Positions 14,683 to 27,000 of a DNA stretch of 64,000 bases are shown piece after piece; within the stretch, counting starts at the first letter, position 1; each line of letters starts with the position of its first letter. The stretch lies in NCBI GenBank assembly GCA_027886175.1, contig JAJNNQ010000078.1, forward strand, positions 3,410,001-3,474,000. Reading direction: 5' to 3'. The position numbers and the translations under genes are program-made. The notes beneath the pieces were generated by a model. The model was not told where the DNA came from. It worked only from the letters and a program-made list of their open reading frames with translations, and did no database searches. This stretch comes from Phylloscopus collybita. Its lineage: Eukaryota; Chordata; Aves; Passeriformes; Phylloscopidae.

Positions 14683-14910
14683 CACACGAACGCTGGCCAA
14701 TATCCATGGGAAACCAAAGTCTCCACCTCACGTTCCTGATGTCAGTTTGTAGGAGGCCTTTGGAAATACAAGGGCAGGCAAACTTCCATCTGGTGGTAGA
14801 TTGCACCTGGGAGATAACATCATTTCTATAGAATTTTAGTGGAATTTTAGTAGGCATAAGCCCAGTGGCTGGCAGGCAGCATTAGCCGCCAACGGTGGCC
14901 CATTACCTTG

Positions 14911-15053
14911 GGAAACCAAAATCTCCACCCCACGTTCCTGATGTCAGTTTTTACGAGGCCTTTGGCACAAGGAGGGCAAACAAACGTCCACCTGGTGGTA
15001 GATTGCACCTGGGAGATATCCTCATTAGACATGAACAATGGACCATTTCCATG
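14911..15053 (+). repeat. Shortened satellite monomer (143 bp)
   Basis: The GGAAACC landmarks are 143 bp apart. The sequence runs GATATCCTCATTAGACATG, joining the GATATCCTCATTT block of one monomer directly to the CATTAGACA block of the next. The shared CATT at the joint suggests a microhomology deletion of about 48-59 bp. Confidence 0.8.
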
Positions 15054-18000
15054 GGAAACCAAAGTCTCCACCTCACGTTCCTGATGTCAGTTTGTAGGAG
15101 GCCTTTGGAAATACAAGGGCAGGCAAACTTCCATCTGGTGGTAGATTGCACCTGGGAGATATCCTCATTTGAATAGAATTTTAGTGGAATTTTAGTAGGC
15201 ATAAGCCCAGTGGCTGGCAGGCAGCATTAGCCGCAAACGGTGGCCCATTACCTTGGGAAACCAAAATCTCCACCCCACGTTCCTGATGTCAGTTTTTACG
15301 AGGCCTTTGGCACAAGGAGGGCAAACAAACGTCCACCTGGTGGTAGATTGCACCTGGGAGTTATCCTCATTTGTATGGAACTTCAGCAGTCATAACCACA
15401 GTGCCAGGCAGACAGCATTAGACACGAACGGTGGGCGTTTCTTTGGGAAACAAAAGTCTACACCCCCCGTTCGGGATGTCAGTTTTTAGGTGGCCTTTGG
15501 CACTACGGGGGCAGAAAAACTTCCACCCAGTGGTAGATTACACCTGGGAGATATCCTCATTTGTATGGAACTTCAGCAGTCATCACCACAGTGCCAGGCA
15601 GACAGCATTAGACAGGAACGGTGGTCCTTTTCCATGGGAAAGCAAAGTCTCCACCCCAGGTTCCTGATGGCAGTTTGTAGGAGGCCTTTGGAAACACAAG
15701 GGCAGAGAATCTTCCATCTGGTGTTAGATTGCACCTGGGAGATATACTCATTTGTATGGAATTTTAGTGGAATATTAGTAGACAGAATCCCAGCTGCAGG
15801 TAGACAGAATTAGACATGAATAGTGGCTCATTTCCATGGGAAACCAAAGTCTCCACCCCAGGTTCCTCATGTCATTTTCTAGGAGGCCTCTGGCACTACA
15901 GGAGGAGACAAAGTTCCAATTGGTGGCATATTGCATCTAGGAGATATCCTCATTTGTATGTAATTTTAATAGCCATAAGCCCAGTGGCAGGCAGACAGTA
16001 TTAGACGCGAACGGTGGCCCTTTTCCATGGGAAACCAAAGTCTCCGCCTCAGGTTCTTGATGTCAATTTGTAGGAAGCCTTTGGCTCTTCAGGGGCAGAC
16101 AAACTTCCATCTGGTGGTAGATTGCACCTGGGAGACATCCTCATTTGTATAGAATTTTAGTGGAATTTTAGTCGGCATAAGCCCAGTGTCTCGCAGACAG
16201 TATTAGACACGAACTGTGGTCCATTTCCTTGGGAAACCAAAGTCTCCATCTCACGTGCCTGATGTCAGTTTGTAGGAGGCCTTTGGCACTACAAGGGCAG
16301 ATAAACTTCCAACTGGTGGTAGATTCCGTGTGGGAGATATCCTCATTTGTGAGGAATTTCAGCAGGCATAACCCCAGTGGCAGGCAGACAGCATTAGACA
16401 CAAACAGTGGTCCTTTTCCATGGGAAACCGAAGTCTCTACCCCACGTTCCTGATATTAGTTTGTAAGAGGCCTTTGGAAGTACAAGGGCAGAAAAACTTC
16501 CATCTGGTTGTAGATTGCACCTGGGAGATATCCTCATTTTTATGGAATTTCAGTGGTATTAAAGTAGGCAGAAATCCAATGGCAGGCAGACTGCTTTACA
16601 CACGAACGCTGGCCCATATCCATGGGAAACCAAAGTCTCCACTCCAGGCTCCTCATGTCAGTTTATAGAAGGCCTTTGGAAATACAAGGGCAGAAAAACT
16701 TATATCTGGCGGTAGACTGCACCCGGGAGATGTCTTCATTTATATGGAATTTCAGTGGAATTTTCGTGGGTAGAAGCCCAATGGCAGGCAGACATTATTA
16801 GACACGAACGGTGGCCCATTTCCATGAGAAACCAAAGTCTCCACCCCAGGTTCCTGATGTCAGTTTTTAGGAGGCCTTTGGCACTAGAAGGGCAAACAAA
16901 CTTCCAACTGGTGGGAGATTCCATCTGGGAAATATCCTCATTTGTGAGGAATTTCAGTAGGCATAACTCCAGTGGCAGGCAGACAGCATTAGACACGAAC
17001 AGTGGCCCTTTTCCATGGGAAACCAAAATCTCCACCCCATGTTGCTGATGTCACTTTGTAGGAGGCGTTTTCCAATATAAGGGCAGAGAAACTTCCATCT
17101 GGTTGTAGATTGCACCTGGGAGATATCCTCATTTCTATGGAGTTTTAGTGGAATTTTAGTAGGAAGAAGCACAGTGGTAGGCAGACAGCATTAGACACGA
17201 ACAATGGCCCATTTTTATGGGAAACCAAAGTCTCCACCCCACGTTCCTGATGTCCGTTTCTAGGAGGCCTTTGACACTACAAAGGTAGACAAACTTCCGT
17301 CTGGTGGTTGATTGCATCGGGGAGATATCCTCATTTGTATGGAACTTCAGCAGGTAGAAGCCCAGTGGCAGGCAGACAGCATTAGACATGAACGGTGGCC
17401 CTTTTCCCATGGGCAGCCAAAGTCCCCAAGCCACGTTCCTGATGTCAGGTTTTAGGAGGCCTTTGGCAGTACAAGGGCAAACAAACTTCCGTCTGGTGGC
17501 TGATTGCATCGGGGAGATATCCTCATTTGTATGGAATTTCAGCAGGTAAAAGCCCAGTGGCAGGCAGACAGCATTAGACACGAACGGTGGCCCTTTTCCA
17601 TGGGAAAACAAAGTCTCCAACCCAGGCTCCTGATGTCAGTTTGTAGGAGGCCTTTGGCATAAAAAGGGCAGACAAACTTCCATCTGGTGGGAAATTGCAT
17701 TTGGGAGATATCCTCATTTGTAGGGAATTTTGGTAGGCTTCTGCCCACTGGCAGGCAGACAGCATTAGACACGAACGGTGGCCCATTTTTATGGGAAACC
17801 AAAGTCTCCACCCCACGTTCCTGATGTCCGTTACTAGGAGGCCTTCGGCAGTACAAGGGTAGACAAACTTCCACCTGGTGGTAGATTGCTCCTGGGAGAT
17901 ATCCTCATTTGTATGGACCTTCAGCAGTCATAACCACAGTGCCAGGCAGACAGCATTAGACAGGAACGGTGGTCCTTTTCCTAGGGAAACCAAAGTCTCC

Positions 18001-20921
18001 ACACCACGTTCCCGATGTCAGGTTTTAGTAGGCCATTGACAGTACAAGGGCAGACAAAGTTCCGTCTGGTGGTTGATTGCATTGAGGAGATATCCTCATT
18101 TGTATGGAATTTCAGATGGCAGAAGCCCAGTGGCAGGCAGACAGCATTAGACACGAACAATGGACCTTTTCCATGGGAAACCAAAGTCTCCACCTCACGT
18201 TCCTGATGTCCGTTTGTAGGAGGCCTTTGGAAATACAAGGGCAGGCAAACTTCCATCTGGTGGTAGATTGCACCTGGGAGATAACCTCATTTCTATAGAA
18301 TTTTAGTGGAATTTTAGTAGGCGTAAGGCCAGTGGCTGCCAGACAGCATTAGACACGAACGGTGGGCATTTCTTTGGGAAACAAAAGTCTCCACCCCCCG
18401 TTCGGGATGTCAGTTTTTAGGAGGCCTTTGGCACTACGGGGGCAGAAAAACTTCCACCCAGTGGTAGATTACACCTGGGAGATATCCTCATTTGTGAGGA
18501 ATTTCAGCAGGCGTGACCCAGTGGCAGGCAGACAGCATTAGACACGAACGGTTGCCCTTTTCCATGGAAAAACCAATTATGCATCCTATGTTCCTGATGT
18601 CAGTTTTTAGGAGGCCATTGGCGCTACACTGGCAGAGAAATTTCCATCTGGCGGTAGATTGCACCTCGGATATGTCCTCATTTGTACGGAATTTTAGTGG
18701 TATTTTAATACTCAGAAGCCCAGTGGCAGACAGACAGCATTAAACATAAACGGTGGGCCTTTTCCATAGGAAACCGAAGTCTCCAGGCCAGGTTCCGAAT
18801 GTCAGTTTGAAGGAGGCCTTCGGCACTGCAAGAGCAGACAAACTTCCATCTGGTGGCATATTGCATCTGGGAGATATCCTCATTTGTATGTAATTTTAGT
18901 AGCCATAATCCCAGTGGCAAGCAGACAGCATTAGACACGAACGGTGGCCCTTTTCCATGGGAAACCGAAGTCTCAACCCCAGGTTCCTGATGTCAGTTTG
19001 AAGGAGGCCTTTGGCAGTACAAAGGCAGACCACGTTCCGTCTGGTGGTTGATTGCATCGAGGAGATATCCTCATTTCTATGGAATTTTAACAGGCAGAAG
19101 CTCAGTGGCAGGCAGACAGCATTAGACACGAACAGTGGAACTTTTCCATTGGAAACCAAAGTCTCCACCTCACGTTCCTGATGTCAGTTTGTAGGAGGCC
19201 TTTGGAACTACAAGGGCAGACAAACTTCCGTCAGGTGGTAGATTGCACCTGGGAGATATCCTCATTTGTAGAGAATTTTATTGGAATTCTAGTAGGCATA
19301 AGCCAAGTGGCTGGCAGAGAGCATTAGACACAAACGGTGGCCCATTTCCTTGGGAAACCAAAGTCTCCATCTCACGTTCCTGATGTCAGTTTGTAGGAGG
19401 CCTTTGGTACTACAAGGGCAGACATACTTCTATCTTGTGGTTGATTGCATCGCAGAGATATCCTCATTTTTATGGAACTTCAGCAGTCATAACCACTGTA
19501 CCAGGCAGACAGCATTAGACAGGAACAGTGGTCTTTTTCCATGGGAAACCAAAGTCTCCACACTACGTTCCCGATATCAGGTTTTAGGAGGTCTTTTGCA
19601 GTACATGGGAAGACAAACTTCCGTCTGTTGGTTTATTTCATCGGGGAGATATCCTCATTTGTATGGAATTTCAGCAGGCAGAAGCCCAGTGGCAGGCAGA
19701 GAGCATTAGACACAAACGGTGGCCCTTTTCCATGGGAAACCGAAGTCTCCAACCCAGGCTTCTGATGTCGGTTTTCAGGAGGCCTTTGGCATTAAAAGTG
19801 TAGACAAACATCCATCTGGTGGGAAATTGCATTTGGGAGATATCCTCATACGTATGGAATTTTAGTAGGCATATACCCACTGGCAGGCAGCAGCATTAGA
19901 CATGAACAATGGGCCTTTTCCATGGAAAAACAAATTATCCATCCTCACGTTCCTGATGTCATGTTTTAGGAGGCCTTTGGCACTACAAGAGCAGACAAAC
20001 TTCCACGTGGTGGTAGATTGCACCTGAGAGATATTCTCATTTGTAAAGAATTTTAGACGAATTTTAGTACGCAGATTCCAAGCGGCAGGCAGACAGAATT
20101 AGACATGAATAGTGGCCCTTTTCCAGGGGAAATGGAAGTCTGCAGGCCAGGTTCCTGATGTCAGTTTTTAGGAGGCCTTTTGCACTACAAGAACAGACAA
20201 ACTTCCAACTGGTGGCATATTGCATCTTGGAGATATCCTCATTTGTATGTAATTTCTGTAGCCATAAGCCCAGTGGCCGGCAGACAGCATTAGACACGAA
20301 CGGTGGCCCTTTTCCATGGGAAACCGAATTCTCCACTCCAGGCTCCGGATGTCTATTTGTAGGAGGCCTTTGGCACTACAGGGGCAGACAAACTTCCGTC
20401 AGGTGGTTGATTGCATCGGAGAGATTTCCCAATTTCTTTGGAATTTCAGCAGGCAGAAGCCCAGTGGCAGGCAGACAGCATTAGACATGAACGCTGGCCC
20501 TTTTCCATGGGAAAACAAAGTCTCCACCCCTGATTCCTGATGTCAGTTTTTTAGGAGGGCTTTGGTACTACAAGGGCAGAGAATCTTCTATCTGGTTGTA
20601 GATTGCACCTGGGAGATATCCTCATTTCTATGGAATTTTAGTGGAATTTTAAGAGGAAGAAGCCCAGTGGCAAGCAGACAGCATTACACACGAACGGTGG
20701 CCCATTTGTATGGGAAACCAAAGTGGCCACTCCCGGTTCCTGATGTCAGTTTTTAGGAGGCCTTTGCCACTACAAGGGCAGGCAAACTTCCATCTGGTGG
20801 TAAATTGCATCTGCGAGATATGCTCATTTGTATGGAGATTTAGCAGGCATATGCCCAGTGGCAGGCACACAGCATTAGGCATGAACAGTGCCCTATTCCA
20901 CGGGAAACCAAATTATACATC

Positions 20922-20927
20922 CTACGT
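20922..20927. repeat. Target-site duplication, left copy (CTACGT)
   Basis: CTACGT precedes the solo LTR and is repeated directly after it at 21296-21301. The uninterrupted satellite at about 6885 reads CCTACGTTTCAG, so the hexamer is original satellite sequence. Confidence 0.9.
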
Positions 20928-21295
20928 TGTGGAGAGAATGTGAATTGGAAGGGACAGACTGCGTTTGCGGAAGACGAATCGGGTTGTAACGCGAAGCAGG
21001 GCCAGGCACATCCCTCTCCAGAGATAACCTTTATCTCAAGGTCACAGACCCCTCTCTCTTTCCTTGCATACCAGTACTTTTCCACTACCCTTAAGAAACT
21101 AGTAAGACCCCCTATGACGTAGCGAAACCCAGAAGGTACTTAAACCCTGTGTTTTAGATAATAAACGCTTTTGACCAAACACATCACATTGGTGTTAACT
21201 GAGTCATTTGCCCGAACCCCACGCTCGCAGCTCGTGGTGGTCGTGTCTTCAATTAAACCCAGGCCACCAAGGCGATGGCTGAATAAGCCGCAACA
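20928..21295 (+). mobile_element. Solo LTR, alpharetrovirus-related (class II avian ERV)
   Basis: This 368-bp insert has no satellite similarity. It begins TGTGGAGAG, ends GCCGCAACA, and is flanked by a perfect 6-bp duplication, as expected for alpharetroviral or class II integration. It has an AATAAA signal at 21160-21165, followed by a CACATTGGTGT stretch that resembles the R/U5 region of avian alpharetroviral LTRs, and a weak TATA-like ACTTAAAC about 20 bases upstream. No internal viral sequence is present, so it is a solo LTR left by recombination between two LTRs. A short open frame inside it (20940-21122) is not a gene. Orientation is set by the polyadenylation signal. Confidence 0.85.
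21160..21165 (+). promoter_or_regulatory. Polyadenylation signal of the solo LTR
   Basis: AATAAA lies in the region where R is expected, followed within 40 bases by TG-rich sequence. Confidence 0.65.
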
Positions 21296-21301
21296 CTACG
21301 T
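21296..21301. repeat. Target-site duplication, right copy (CTACGT)
   Basis: This is the second copy of the hexamer. The satellite then continues TTAAGAAGAGAGTTTATAGG, recognisably the expected monomer sequence with a few changes. Confidence 0.9.
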
Positions 21302-24037
21302 TTAAGAAGAGAGTTTATAGGAGCCCTTTGGCACTACAAGGGCAGAGAAACTTCAAACCGGGAGTAGATTGCACCTGCGAGATATTCTCAATTTTATAGA
21401 ATTTTAGAGGAATTTCAGTCCGCCGAATCCCACCAGCAGGCACACAGAATTAGACATGAATAGCGGCCTTTTCCAGGGGAAACCAAAGTCTCCAGGCCAG
21501 GTTCCTGATGTCAGCTTTTAGGAGGCCTTTTGCACTACAAGAACAGACAACCTTCCGACTGGTGGCATATTGCATCTTGGAGATATCCTCATTTGTATGG
21601 AATTATAGTGGAATTAAAGTAGGCAGAAGCCCAGTGGCAAGTAGACAGCATTAAACACCAACGGTGGCCCATTTCCATGGGAAACCAAAGTCTCCACACC
21701 ACGTGCCTTATGTCCGTTTATAGGAGGACTTTTGCACTACAAGAGCAGACAAACTTCCAACTGGTGGTAGACTCCATCTGGGAGATATATTCATTTGTGA
21801 GGAATTTCAGCAGGCGTAACAACAGGGGCATGCAGACAGCATTAGACACGAACTGTGGCCCTTTTCCGTGGGAAACCAAAGTCTCCACCCCACGTTCCTG
21901 ATGTCAGTTTGTAAGAGGTGTTTGGAACTACAAGGGCAGAAAAACTTCCATCTGGTGGTAGATTGCACCTGGAAGATATCCTCATTTCCATGGAATATTA
22001 GTGGAATTTTAGTAGGAAGAAGCCCAGTGGCAGGCACATAGGATTAGACACAAACGGTGGCCCATTTCCATGCGAAAAGAAAGTCTTCACCCCACTTTCC
22101 TGCTGTCAGTTTTTAGGAGGCCTTTGGCACTACAAGGGCAGAGAAACATCCATCTGGTTTAGATTGCATTTGGGAGACATCCTCATTTGTATGGTAGTTT
22201 AGTGGAATTTTAATAGGCAGAAGCCTAGTTGCAGGCACACATCATTAGACACGAACGCTGGCCCATTTCCAAGGGAACGCAAAGTTTCAACTCCAGGTTC
22301 CTGATGTCAGTTTGTAGGAGGCCTTTGGCACTACAAGGGCAGACAAAGTACCGTCTTGTGGTTGATTGAATCGAGGAGATATCCTCCTTTCTATGGAATT
22401 TCAACAGGCAGAAGCTCAGTGGCAGGCAGACAGCATTAGACACGAACAGTGGAACTTTTCCATTGGAAACCAAAGTCTCCACCTCACGTTCCTGATGTCA
22501 GTTTGTAGGAGGCCTTTGGAACTACAAGGGCAGGCAAACTTCAAACTGGTGGTAGATTGCACCTGGGAGATATCCTCATTTGTATAGAATTTTAGTGGAA
22601 TTTTAGTAGGCATAAGCCCAGTGTCTGGCGGACAGCATTAGACACGAACGGTGGTCCATTTCCTTGGGAAACCAAAGTCTCCATGTCACATGCCTGATGT
22701 CAGTTTGTAGGAGGCCTTTGGCACTACAAGGGCAGACAAAATTCCATCTGCTGATAGATTCCACCTGGAGATATCCTCTGTTGTATGGAATTTCAGCAGG
22801 CATATGCCCAGTTGCAGGCAGACAGCATTAGACACGAACGGTGACCCTTTTCCATGGGAACCTATGTGTCCACCCTAGGTTTAAGATGTCAATTTATACG
22901 AGGCTTTTGGCACTACAAAGGCAGAGGAACTTTCATCTGGTGGTAGATTGAACCAGGGAGATATCCTCATTTGTATGGAATTTTAGTGAAATTTTAGTAG
23001 GAAGAAGCCCAGTGCCAGGCAGACAGCATTAGACACGAACGGTGGCTTTTTCATGGGAAACCAAAGTCTCCACCCCACATTCCTGACGATAATTTATACG
23101 AGGCTTTTGGCACTATAAGGGTAGACAAACTTCCAACTGGTGGTAGATTGCACGTGATAGATATCCTCATTTGCATGGAATTTTAGTGGAATTTTAGTAG
23201 GCAGAATCCAAATGATCGGCAGAGAGCATAAAACACAAACGGTGCCTCTTTTTCATGGGACACGAAGGTCTCTACCCCAGTCTCCTGATGTCAGTTGGTA
23301 GGAGGCCTTTGGCACTACAAGGCTAGAAAAACTTCCAACTGGTGGTAGATTGCATCTGGGAGATATCCTCATTTGTATGCAATTTTTGCAGCCATAAGCC
23401 ATGTGACAGGCAGACAGCATTAGACAGGAACGGTGGACCTTTTCCTTGGAAAACCAAAGTCTCCACCCCACGTTCCTGATGTCAGTTTGCAAGAGGCCTT
23501 TGGACTACAAGGTCTACAAAATTCCATCTCGTTGTATATTCCATCATGGAGATATCCTTATTTGTATGGAATTTTATTGGAATTTTAGTATGCAGAAGCC
23601 GAGTGGCCAGCAGACAGCATCAGAGAAGAACGGTGGCCCTTTTCCATGGAAACCAAAGTTTCCACTCCAGGTTCCTGGTGTCAGTTTGTAGGAGGCCTTT
23701 GGCACTACAAGGGCCGACAAAGTTCCGTCTGGTGGTTGATTGCATCGAGGAGATATCCTCATTTGTATGGAATTTCAGCAGGCAGGAACCCATTGGCAGG
23801 CAGACAGCATTAGACACGAACAATGGACCTTTTCCATGGGAAACCAAAGTCTCCATCTCACGTTCCTGATGTCAGTTTGTAGGAGGCCTTAGGACCTACA
23901 AGGGCAGACAAACTTCCATCTGGTGGTAGATTGCACCTGGGAGATATCCTCATTTGAATAGAATTTTAGTGGAATTTTAGTAGGCATAACCCCAGTGGCA
24001 GGCAGACAGCATTAGACACGAACGGTAGTCCATTTCC
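21302..24037 (+). repeat. Long-range repeat unit, left part of copy 2
   Basis: This matches 8252-10988 at an offset of about 13,050 bp. It begins directly after the right-hand target duplication of the solo LTR. It contains the same block of strongly diverged monomers as copy 1 (about 22.83-23.28 kb here, 9.78-10.23 kb in copy 1). Confidence 0.8.
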
Positions 24038-27000
24038 ATGGGAAAACAATGTCTCCACCCCTTGTTCCTGATGTCAGTTTTTAGGAGGCCTTTGGCACTA
24101 CAAGGGCAGACAAACTTCCAACTGGTGGTAGATTCCGTGTGGGAGATATCCTCATTTGTGAGGAACTTCAGCAGTCATAAGCACAGTGCCAGGCAGACAG
24201 CATTAGACAGGAACGGTGGCCCTTTTCCATGGAAAAACAAATTATCCATACTATGTTCCTGATGTCAGTTTGAAGGAGGCTTTTGGCACTACAAGGGCAG
24301 ACACACTTCCATCTGGTGGTTGATTGCATCGGGGAGATATCCTCATTTGTGAGGAATTTCAACAGGCATAACCCCAGTGACAGGTAGACAGCATTAGACA
24401 CAATGAGTGGCCCTTTTCCATGGGAAACCAAAATCTCCACCCCATGTTGCAAATGTCACTTTGTAGGAGGCGTTTTCCAATATAAGGGCAGAGAAACTTC
24501 CATCTGGTTGTAGATTGCACCTGGGAGATATCCTCATTTCTATGGAATTTTAGTGGAATGTTAGTAGGCAGAATCCCAGCGGAAGGCAGAGAGAATTAGA
24601 CAGGAACAGTGGCCCGTTTCCTAGGGAAACCAAAGTCTCCATCCCACATTCCTGATGTCAGGTTGTCGGAGGACTTTGGCATTAAAAGGGCAGACAAACT
24701 TCCATCTGGTGGGAAATTACATTTGGGAGATATCCTCATTTGTAGGGAATTTTAGTAGGCATATGCCCACTGGCAGGCAGACAGCATTCAACACCAAGGG
24801 TGGCCCTTTTCCATGGGAAACCAAAGCGTCCTTTCCAGATTCCTGATGTCAATTTGTAGGAGGCCGTTGGCATTACAAGGGCAGACAAACTTTCAACTGG
24901 TGGTAGACTCCATCTGGGAGATATCCTCATTTGTATGGGATTTTACTAGGCATAAGCCCAGTGGCAGGCACATAGCATTATACACAAACGGTGGCCCATT
25001 TCCATGGGAAACCAAAGTCTCCACCGCACGTTCCTGATGTCAGTTTGTAAGAAGCCTTTGGCTCTAAATGGGCACACAAACTTCCATCTGGTGGTAGATT
25101 GCACCTGGGAGACATCCTCATTTGTATGGAATTTTAGTGGAATTTTAATAGGCAGAAGCCTAGTGGCAGGCACACATCATTAGACACGAACGCTGGCCCA
25201 TTTCCATGGGAGAAGAAAGTCTCCAACCCACGTTCCTGATTTCAGTTTTTAGGAGGCGTTTGGAACTGCAAGGGCAGACAAACTTCCATCTGGTGGGAAA
25301 TTGCATTTGGGAGATATCCTCATATGTATGGAACTTTGGTAGGCATATGCCCACTGGCAGGCAGACAGCATTAGACACGAACGGTGGCCTCTTTCCATGG
25401 AAAAACAAAGTCTCCACCCCACGTTCCTGATGTCAGTTTTTAGGAGACCTCTGGCACTACAGGAGGAGACAAACTTCCAACTGCTGGCATATTGCATCTG
25501 GGAGATATCCTCATTTGTGAGGTATTTCAGCAGGCATAACACCAGTGACAGGCAGACAGCATTAGACACGAACGGTGCCCCTTTTCCATGGGAAACCAAA
25601 GTCTCCAGCCCACGTTCCTGACGTCAGTTTTTAGGAGGCATTTGGCACTACAGAGGCAGACAAACTTCCATCTGGTGGTAGATTGCACCTGGGAGACATC
25701 CTCATTTGTATGGAATTTTAGTGGGATTTTAATAGGCAGAAGCCTAGTGGCAGACGCAAGTCATTAGACACGAACGCTGGCCCATTTCCATGGGAAACCA
25801 AAGTCTCCACCCCACGTTCCTGATGTGAGTTTGTAGGAGGCCTTTGGCACTACAAGAGCAGACAAAGTTCCATCTGGGGGTTGATTGCATCGAGGAGATA
25901 TCCTCATTTGTATGGAATTTCAGCAGGCAGAAGCCCAGTGGCAGGCAGACAGCATTAGACATGAACAATGGACCATTTCCATGGGAAACCAAAGTCTCCA
26001 CCCTAGGTTCCTGATGGCAGTTTGTAGGAGGCCTTTGGAAATACAAGGGCAGAGAAACTTCCATCTGGTGTTAGGTTGTAGCTGGGAGATATACTCATTT
26101 TTATGGAATTTTAGTGGAATTTTAGTAGGCAGAATCCCAGCAGCATGTAGACAGAATTAGACATGAATAGTGGCCCATTTCCATAGGAAACCAAAGTCTC
26201 CAACCCATGATCCTGATGTCATTTTCTAGGAGGCCTCTGGCACTACAAGAGGGGACAAACTTCCAATTGGTCGCATATTGCTTCTGGGAGATATCCTCAT
26301 TTGTATGTAATTTTAGTACCCATAAGCCCAGTGGCAGGCAGACAGCATTAGACACGAACGGTGGCCCTTTTCCATGGGAAACCAAAGTCTCCGCACAGGT
26401 TCCTGATGACAATTTGTAGGAGGCCTTTGGAATTACAAGGGCAGACAAACTTCTATCTGGTGGTAGATTGCACCTGGGAGATATCCTCATTTGTATAGAA
26501 TTTTAGTGGAATTTTAGTAGGCATAGGCCCAGTGGCAGGCAGACAGTATCAGACATGAACAATGGACCTTTTCCATGGGAAACCAAAGTCTCCACCTCAC
26601 GTTCCTGATGTCAGTTTGTAGGAGGGCTTTGGAACTACAAGGGCAGACAAACTTCCATCTGGTGGTAGATTGCACCTGGGAGATATCCTCATTTGTGAGG
26701 AATTTCAGAAGGCATAACCCCAGTGGCAGGCAGATAGCATTAGACACGAACGGTGCCCTTTTCCATGGGAAACCAAAGTCTCCATCCCACGTTCCTGATG
26801 TCAGTCATTAAGAGGCGAATGGAACTACAAGGGCAGAAAAATTTCCATCTGGTGGTAGATTGGACCTGGGAGATATCGCCATTTGTATGGAATTTTAGTG
26901 GTATTTTAGTAGGCAGAATTCCAGCGGCTGGCAGACAGCATTACACACGAACGCTGGCCAATATCCATGGGAAACCAAAGTCTCCAACCCAGGCTCCTCA

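Larger units (their letters stand above)
8252..17960 (+). repeat. Long-range repeat unit, copy 1
   Basis: This corresponds to about 21302-30700. The offset is 13,051 bp at 8.6 kb, 13,049 bp from about 9.8 kb after a 2-bp T-run difference, 13,047 bp at 13.9-14.5 kb and 12,893 bp from 15.4 to 17.75 kb. The 154-bp step around 14.7-15.4 kb reflects extra sequence in this copy, including a shortened monomer. Between about 12.6 and 13.86 kb the two copies carry different monomers, so the correspondence is mosaic. At about 17.77 kb this copy skips 1,948 bp, about ten monomers, relative to the unit at 30.65-32.6 kb. Confidence 0.8.
1..20927 (+). repeat. Satellite array, forward orientation, left segment
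   Basis: A tandem satellite fills this segment with no unique sequence. Each monomer shows the same landmarks in order: CATTAGACACGAACGGTGG, a TTTCCATGGGAAACC block, CCAAAGTCTCCA, a TGATGTCAG block, GGAGGCCTTTGGCACTACAA, a GGTGGTAGATTGCACC block and GAGATATCCTCATTT. Spacing between GGGAAACC landmarks is mostly 191 or 202 bp (for example 13327 to 13529 is 202). Monomers diverge clearly from their immediate neighbours but match monomers kilobases away closely, which is the sign of higher-order structure. Short open frames on both strands (about 60-120 codons) recur with the monomer and are not genes. A centromeric or other heterochromatic role is inferred only. Zebra finch has a centromeric satellite of similar length (Tgut191A), but homology cannot be judged here. 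Confidence 0.97.

Noticed and set aside
20940..21122. 60-codon open frame
   Set aside because: It is inside the solo LTR, with nothing to suggest coding.
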